Source: Blautia hominis (lineage in GTDB: Bacteria; Bacillota; Clostridia; Lachnospirales; Lachnospiraceae). Taken from it: a stretch of 64,000 bases of DNA. Position 1 is the stretch's first letter; each line of letters starts with the position of its first letter. The notes under the pieces are model-generated. The model was given only the letters and a program-made list of their open reading frames with translations, had not been told where the DNA came from and did no database searches. The position numbers were made by a program, and so were the translations under genes. Location: assembly GCA_002270465.1 (NCBI GenBank), contig NQOF01000003.1, positions 620,001 to 684,000 of the forward strand, written 5' to 3'. Positions 62,001-64,000 of the stretch are shown one piece after another.

Positions 62001-64000
62001 CCTGGATTCTTTTAATTTTTATAAATTCATTCCGGACGAAACCGGCAATTATCAATTCAAAGCAAATACAGCCATGAATGTAAGTGTATATGATTCCAAT
62101 ATGAGGTTGTATACCCGTGAATATTATGAAAAGGAAATGTTATTGAATAAACTGAAAGGCGGAAGTGTTTACTATATCCTGGCGGAAACCAATGAAGGCA
62201 AAAGTAATACATGGTTTCAGATCACAAGAAGTAAAGAAATATCAAGAATCCATGTAGATACTGCAGATATCAAAACAGAATATACGCAAAACTTGGATAG
62301 TGTAGATTTTGATCATTTACATGTAAATGTTTTCTACGAGGACGGCACACAGGAAACATTTAAATCTATAGGGACCAATAGTGAATTTTCCATTGATTAT
62401 GAAAATATTGGAGAACCATTAGTTGAAGTGGGTACTTATCCTGTGACGGTTTCTTATAAAGGAGTAGAAGATACCTTTGACATTAGCTGCATTCCTATGG
62501 ACACAACAGAGTTTGGGCAGTTAGAAGAGGGAAAATTAAATACGATTAAGTTTTCTTTTGGGGAAAGGACACAGATATTTAAATTTATACCTTCAGAAAC
62601 AAGAAATTATATTTTTTCCTCCTATTATACTAATGGCTATGGGAATGGGGAAATCCAGGTATGGGATGACAGCGGAAACTGTATAATTGAGAAAAATCCA
62701 GATCTTCATAGTGGTGTTTTAGCTAACATGGAGGGAGGAAGGGAATATCTGGTACGTATTACAGGAGATAACAGAAACAGCCTTGACCTCAGGATTACAA
62801 AAGCGCAGTGGAATATTAAAAGTATGGAGTTCCAGGAATCATCTATAAAAGATTATTATTTATTTGATTCTTATAGCCCCGGGAGCGATGAATATGAGAT
62901 CTCAGTGGATGTGGTGTATGAGGATGGCCACAAAGAAACGCTTAAAGATGGTGAATACGGAAGATATGGAAGAAAGATGGTTTTACGCACCAGGCTGGAA
63001 GGAAGAAATGATTCTACCATTAAAGCTGAATATATGGGAAAGACAATTTATGGAAACATAAATTTGTGTGGATACGACGAGGCACCGCTTAAAGAAGTCT
63101 TTTTAGGAGATAACATAGTAAAGCCGGACCGCAGAGTGAATGCTTTTAAATTTTTACCAGAAGAAGATGGAACTTATTATTATGAGTATGACGATGGTAA
63201 TTCTTTCTACAAAGGCTGTTTCTTTGATACTAGAGGAAATCAGAAAAATACATTGGAGAAGGGCAAAGCTTATTATCTGACCCGCTATGTATATGATACA
63301 GCAGACAATGTGAAAATCACTGTTAAAAAAGCAAAAGAGATAAAAGAAATCAAAATTAAATCAAGGCCCGCAAAAACTGTTTATGTACTGGGGAGAGATA
63401 ATAGTCTTAGTAACGAAGGATTAGTTCTTTCTGTTACATATACAGATGGCACTGCCAGAGACATGGATTTTACAGAATTTCGTTATGAGGGCATCGAATT
63501 AACATATCCGAATCTGGGAAGTGATTTGTATGGTCAGGAACCAGGGGAATATAAAGGAGTTGTAAGCAGTGGCCAGATAAAGGCATCCTTTGACATTCAA
63601 GTGCTTTCTTTAGAGGAAGGGGCGGAAAGCATAAAGATGGATGAGGTAAAAGTAAGTGACGCAGCTGGCAGCAAGTTATACCGATTTACTCCTGAAACAG
63701 ACGGGTATTATTGGTATCCGATGATCAATGTTACGATGTATGATGGAAATGGCCAGTGGTATGACCCGGAGAATTATGCAAGTGGAGGTGAAAATAAGGC
63801 TTTAATTCATACGGAGGCACAAAAAGACTATTATTTTAAAGTGGATTATGATACATCTGGTCAGGAATTTCAGGTTACACATCAAAAGATGGTTTCTGAT
63901 ATCCAGATCAAAGACAATACTGTGTTTGTAATGGCAAACACGGATGCGTTTGAGATTTTACAGCCAGCGACCATTGTATATGAGGATGGTACAAAGGAGA
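59044..64000 (+). CDS. Giant secreted protein of repeated Ig-like + PPC-like modules (3' end outside window)
   Basis: Open from the ATG at 59044 to the window edge: 1652 residues and no stop. Signal peptide KRFQKAMAWILVILMTVTYLP ending near VLAS, then a Glu/Gln-rich linker (to about 95). The rest is about nine repeats of roughly 190 residues. Each has an Ig-like half recognised by 'DGLxLxxxYxDG' (SDGLRVQATYDNGEK, LDGLELELTYEDD) and a beta-sandwich half like bacterial pre-peptidase C-terminal domains (KFIPEKSGKYNLSA ... VYD ... LEAGDTYYIGF). Such modules usually act in adhesion or as spacers carrying a catalytic or anchor domain; none has appeared yet. No GW repeats are seen in this part. Function unknown. 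Confidence 0.82.
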   Translation, partial: MRKRFQKAMAWILVILMTVTYLPMDVLASQEEQGIIRTNNPNMDDAKVRNTAEEGEAVTEEKQEQKESQQQIQEDNNMQNNVMPESQEADSNSEVSVTSLSITRMPYRLSYYCNSALDNSVSIKGIELLASYSDGHTEVLDTQDIWTIQDSYGNILDWKWEYEWLQTPGEYEITLRLEDAVTTVPIRTKAVSEENISSLTDLKTALEFEQNTEGDWFAPAILKIKEAGTYVVENNIENQQIDVYTETGEYIDNDWRKSTRWHLKADTTYIFIFKNWEYEEGQEYDASAWKSASVEKVEIINQPYTLEYVQYLDASWFSDGLRVQATYDNGEKTVLGYAEDGEYIYYDKYGSYLSYDFGNYAWWEIISEPGEYSINVFVEEIAAEEPVRLRVLPVDEAVTAINVDEEFFFSTVPSKTVWKKFIPEKSGKYNLSASSWLHLYVYDQAFECVIDTYDIKTPVELEAGDTYYIGFQSSSFDEFTGKINEIPNIKNLTMIQEPVKKSYIERLDRGYFLDGLELELTYEDDSTYIMSYEDIGYEEWVDPFGNTLQIEIRNENEEGNWWSQAGNCQMILSIQDKSVSVDITVEEISGDSVPVLTDTDQIISLKETGSTYVQFTPEDDGTYGFRFDRDMNCYLCDLDSGNRDEYYFGTQFNLQLTQGTTCYMEVNSAYSEDDTEFSGKVISIPSLEQVEIISGPDFTEYVSGLTDGDISIHGLQLRLVYSNGETTSIEYQRHNESIDKYGTQVIYRGIKESDAAVLEPGVYTAVFAAGSIIQEVPVTIKAFSDVEVTHLEENKTVEGKSGVGYQYFSFTPPEDGSYQFRIEDGKEVYWKEEGGPQAEQMWVDNTSIELKKGCTYVFGIKSTEKSVYEITLNRIPKVESIKIKEMSPTEFYYGAEDSAFNMQYRCEIIYENGEREICSRYGTTKYGMSLQIQSPYDNDSLKDKNGLLPVGEYDVSICLGEASAIGRITVLPLDGAKKIEKDTNIFLDSFNFYKFIPDETGNYQFKANTAMNVSVYDSNMRLYTREYYEKEMLLNKLKGGSVYYILAETNEGKSNTWFQITRSKEISRIHVDTADIKTEYTQNLDSVDFDHLHVNVFYEDGTQETFKSIGTNSEFSIDYENIGEPLVEVGTYPVTVSYKGVEDTFDISCIPMDTTEFGQLEEGKLNTIKFSFGERTQIFKFIPSETRNYIFSSYYTNGYGNGEIQVWDDSGNCIIEKNPDLHSGVLANMEGGREYLVRITGDNRNSLDLRITKAQWNIKSMEFQESSIKDYYLFDSYSPGSDEYEISVDVVYEDGHKETLKDGEYGRYGRKMVLRTRLEGRNDSTIKAEYMGKTIYGNINLCGYDEAPLKEVFLGDNIVKPDRRVNAFKFLPEEDGTYYYEYDDGNSFYKGCFFDTRGNQKNTLEKGKAYYLTRYVYDTADNVKITVKKAKEIKEIKIKSRPAKTVYVLGRDNSLSNEGLVLSVTYTDGTARDMDFTEFRYEGIELTYPNLGSDLYGQEPGEYKGVVSSGQIKASFDIQVLSLEEGAESIKMDEVKVSDAAGSKLYRFTPETDGYYWYPMINVTMYDGNGQWYDPENYASGGENKALIHTEAQKDYYFKVDYDTSGQEFQVTHQKMVSDIQIKDNTVFVMANTDAFEILQPATIVYEDGTKE
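59330..64000 (+). repeat. Tandem ~570-base coding repeat (about nine units)
   Basis: The 'Y-x-D/N-G' landmark recurs near 59440, 60025, 60610, 61205, 61775, 62335, 62915, 63440 and 63980, a period of 530-600 bases. Units are diverged at DNA level, so this is an old expansion rather than a recent slippage array. Confidence 0.75.

Overview
The window reads as chromosomal DNA of a low-GC Gram-positive gut Firmicute, most likely a Lachnospiraceae (Blautia/Ruminococcus/Dorea-type). That placement is inferred from AT-rich coding, strong AGGAGG-type ribosome binding sites, consensus TTGACA/TATAAT promoters, and surface proteins carrying long arrays of GW-type (choline-binding-like) cell-wall repeats. 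No rRNA, tRNA or CRISPR array was seen. Almost everything encoded concerns building, exporting, decorating or remodelling cell-envelope polysaccharide.

Layout. (1) 1-3.3 kb: tail of a membrane protein, then a cell-wall-repeat L,D-transpeptidase. (2) 3.3-8.6 kb: an amino-sugar/lipid-carrier module with an ATP-grasp ligase, a DegT-like PLP protein, an ArnC-like glycosyltransferase, two EmrE/ArnEF-like small membrane proteins and a WecE-type transaminase. (3) 8.8-16.1 kb: two convergent giant surface proteins, an amidase + glucosaminidase with GW repeats, and a metallo-beta-lactamase-fold protein very like pneumococcal phosphorylcholine esterase Pce/CbpE, with GW repeats and an inserted Cna_B-like domain. 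(4) 16.2-25.9 kb, operon A: LicD, GT2 enzymes, a Wzx-type flippase, a DPM1-like GT + DUF2304 pair, an acyltransferase, a DUF2142-like membrane protein and UDP-galactopyranose mutase. (5) 26.1-39.7 kb, operon B: D,D-carboxypeptidase, RmlC, ABC exporter Wzm/Wzt (Wzt with a C-terminal carbohydrate-recognition domain), an 1859-residue methyltransferase/kinase-like/GT2/GT4/GT4 protein, a tandem GT2 protein and a DUF2142 protein. (6) 39.8-43.9 kb: an ArnC-like GT whose leader holds a 143-bp inverted-repeat element with target-site duplication, a second tandem GT2 protein and another GT2. (7) 43.9-56.6 kb, operon C, clearly AT-richer: WcaJ-like initiating sugar-phosphate transferase, two GT2s, a second Wzm/Wzt pair, an IS110 remnant, a GlfT2-like galactofuranosyltransferase, a 1060-residue pyruvyltransferase/ferredoxin/FrhB/pyruvyltransferase fusion, a stand-alone pyruvyltransferase and a second Glf. 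(8) 56.8-58.7 kb: a membrane-protein gene in two overlapping pieces. (9) 59.0 kb to the window end: a huge secreted protein of about nine ~190-residue repeats, running off the end.

How the genes fit together. LicD would place phosphocholine (or a similar phospho-alcohol) on a glycan; the GW-repeat proteins would bind it; the Pce-like enzyme would remove it. Three export routes (one flippase, two ABC exporters) suggest at least three distinct glycans, with galactofuranose (two glf genes, a GlfT2-like enzyme), rhamnose (rmlC), pyruvate ketals and an amino-dideoxyhexose (wecE) as likely components. The most unusual items are the pyruvyltransferase-FeS-FrhB fusion with a degenerate second transferase domain, the methyltransferase-kinase-glycosyltransferase giant beside a Wzt with a recognition domain, the self-contained choline-type make/bind/erase set, and the WecE/ArnC/ArnEF-like/ATP-grasp module.
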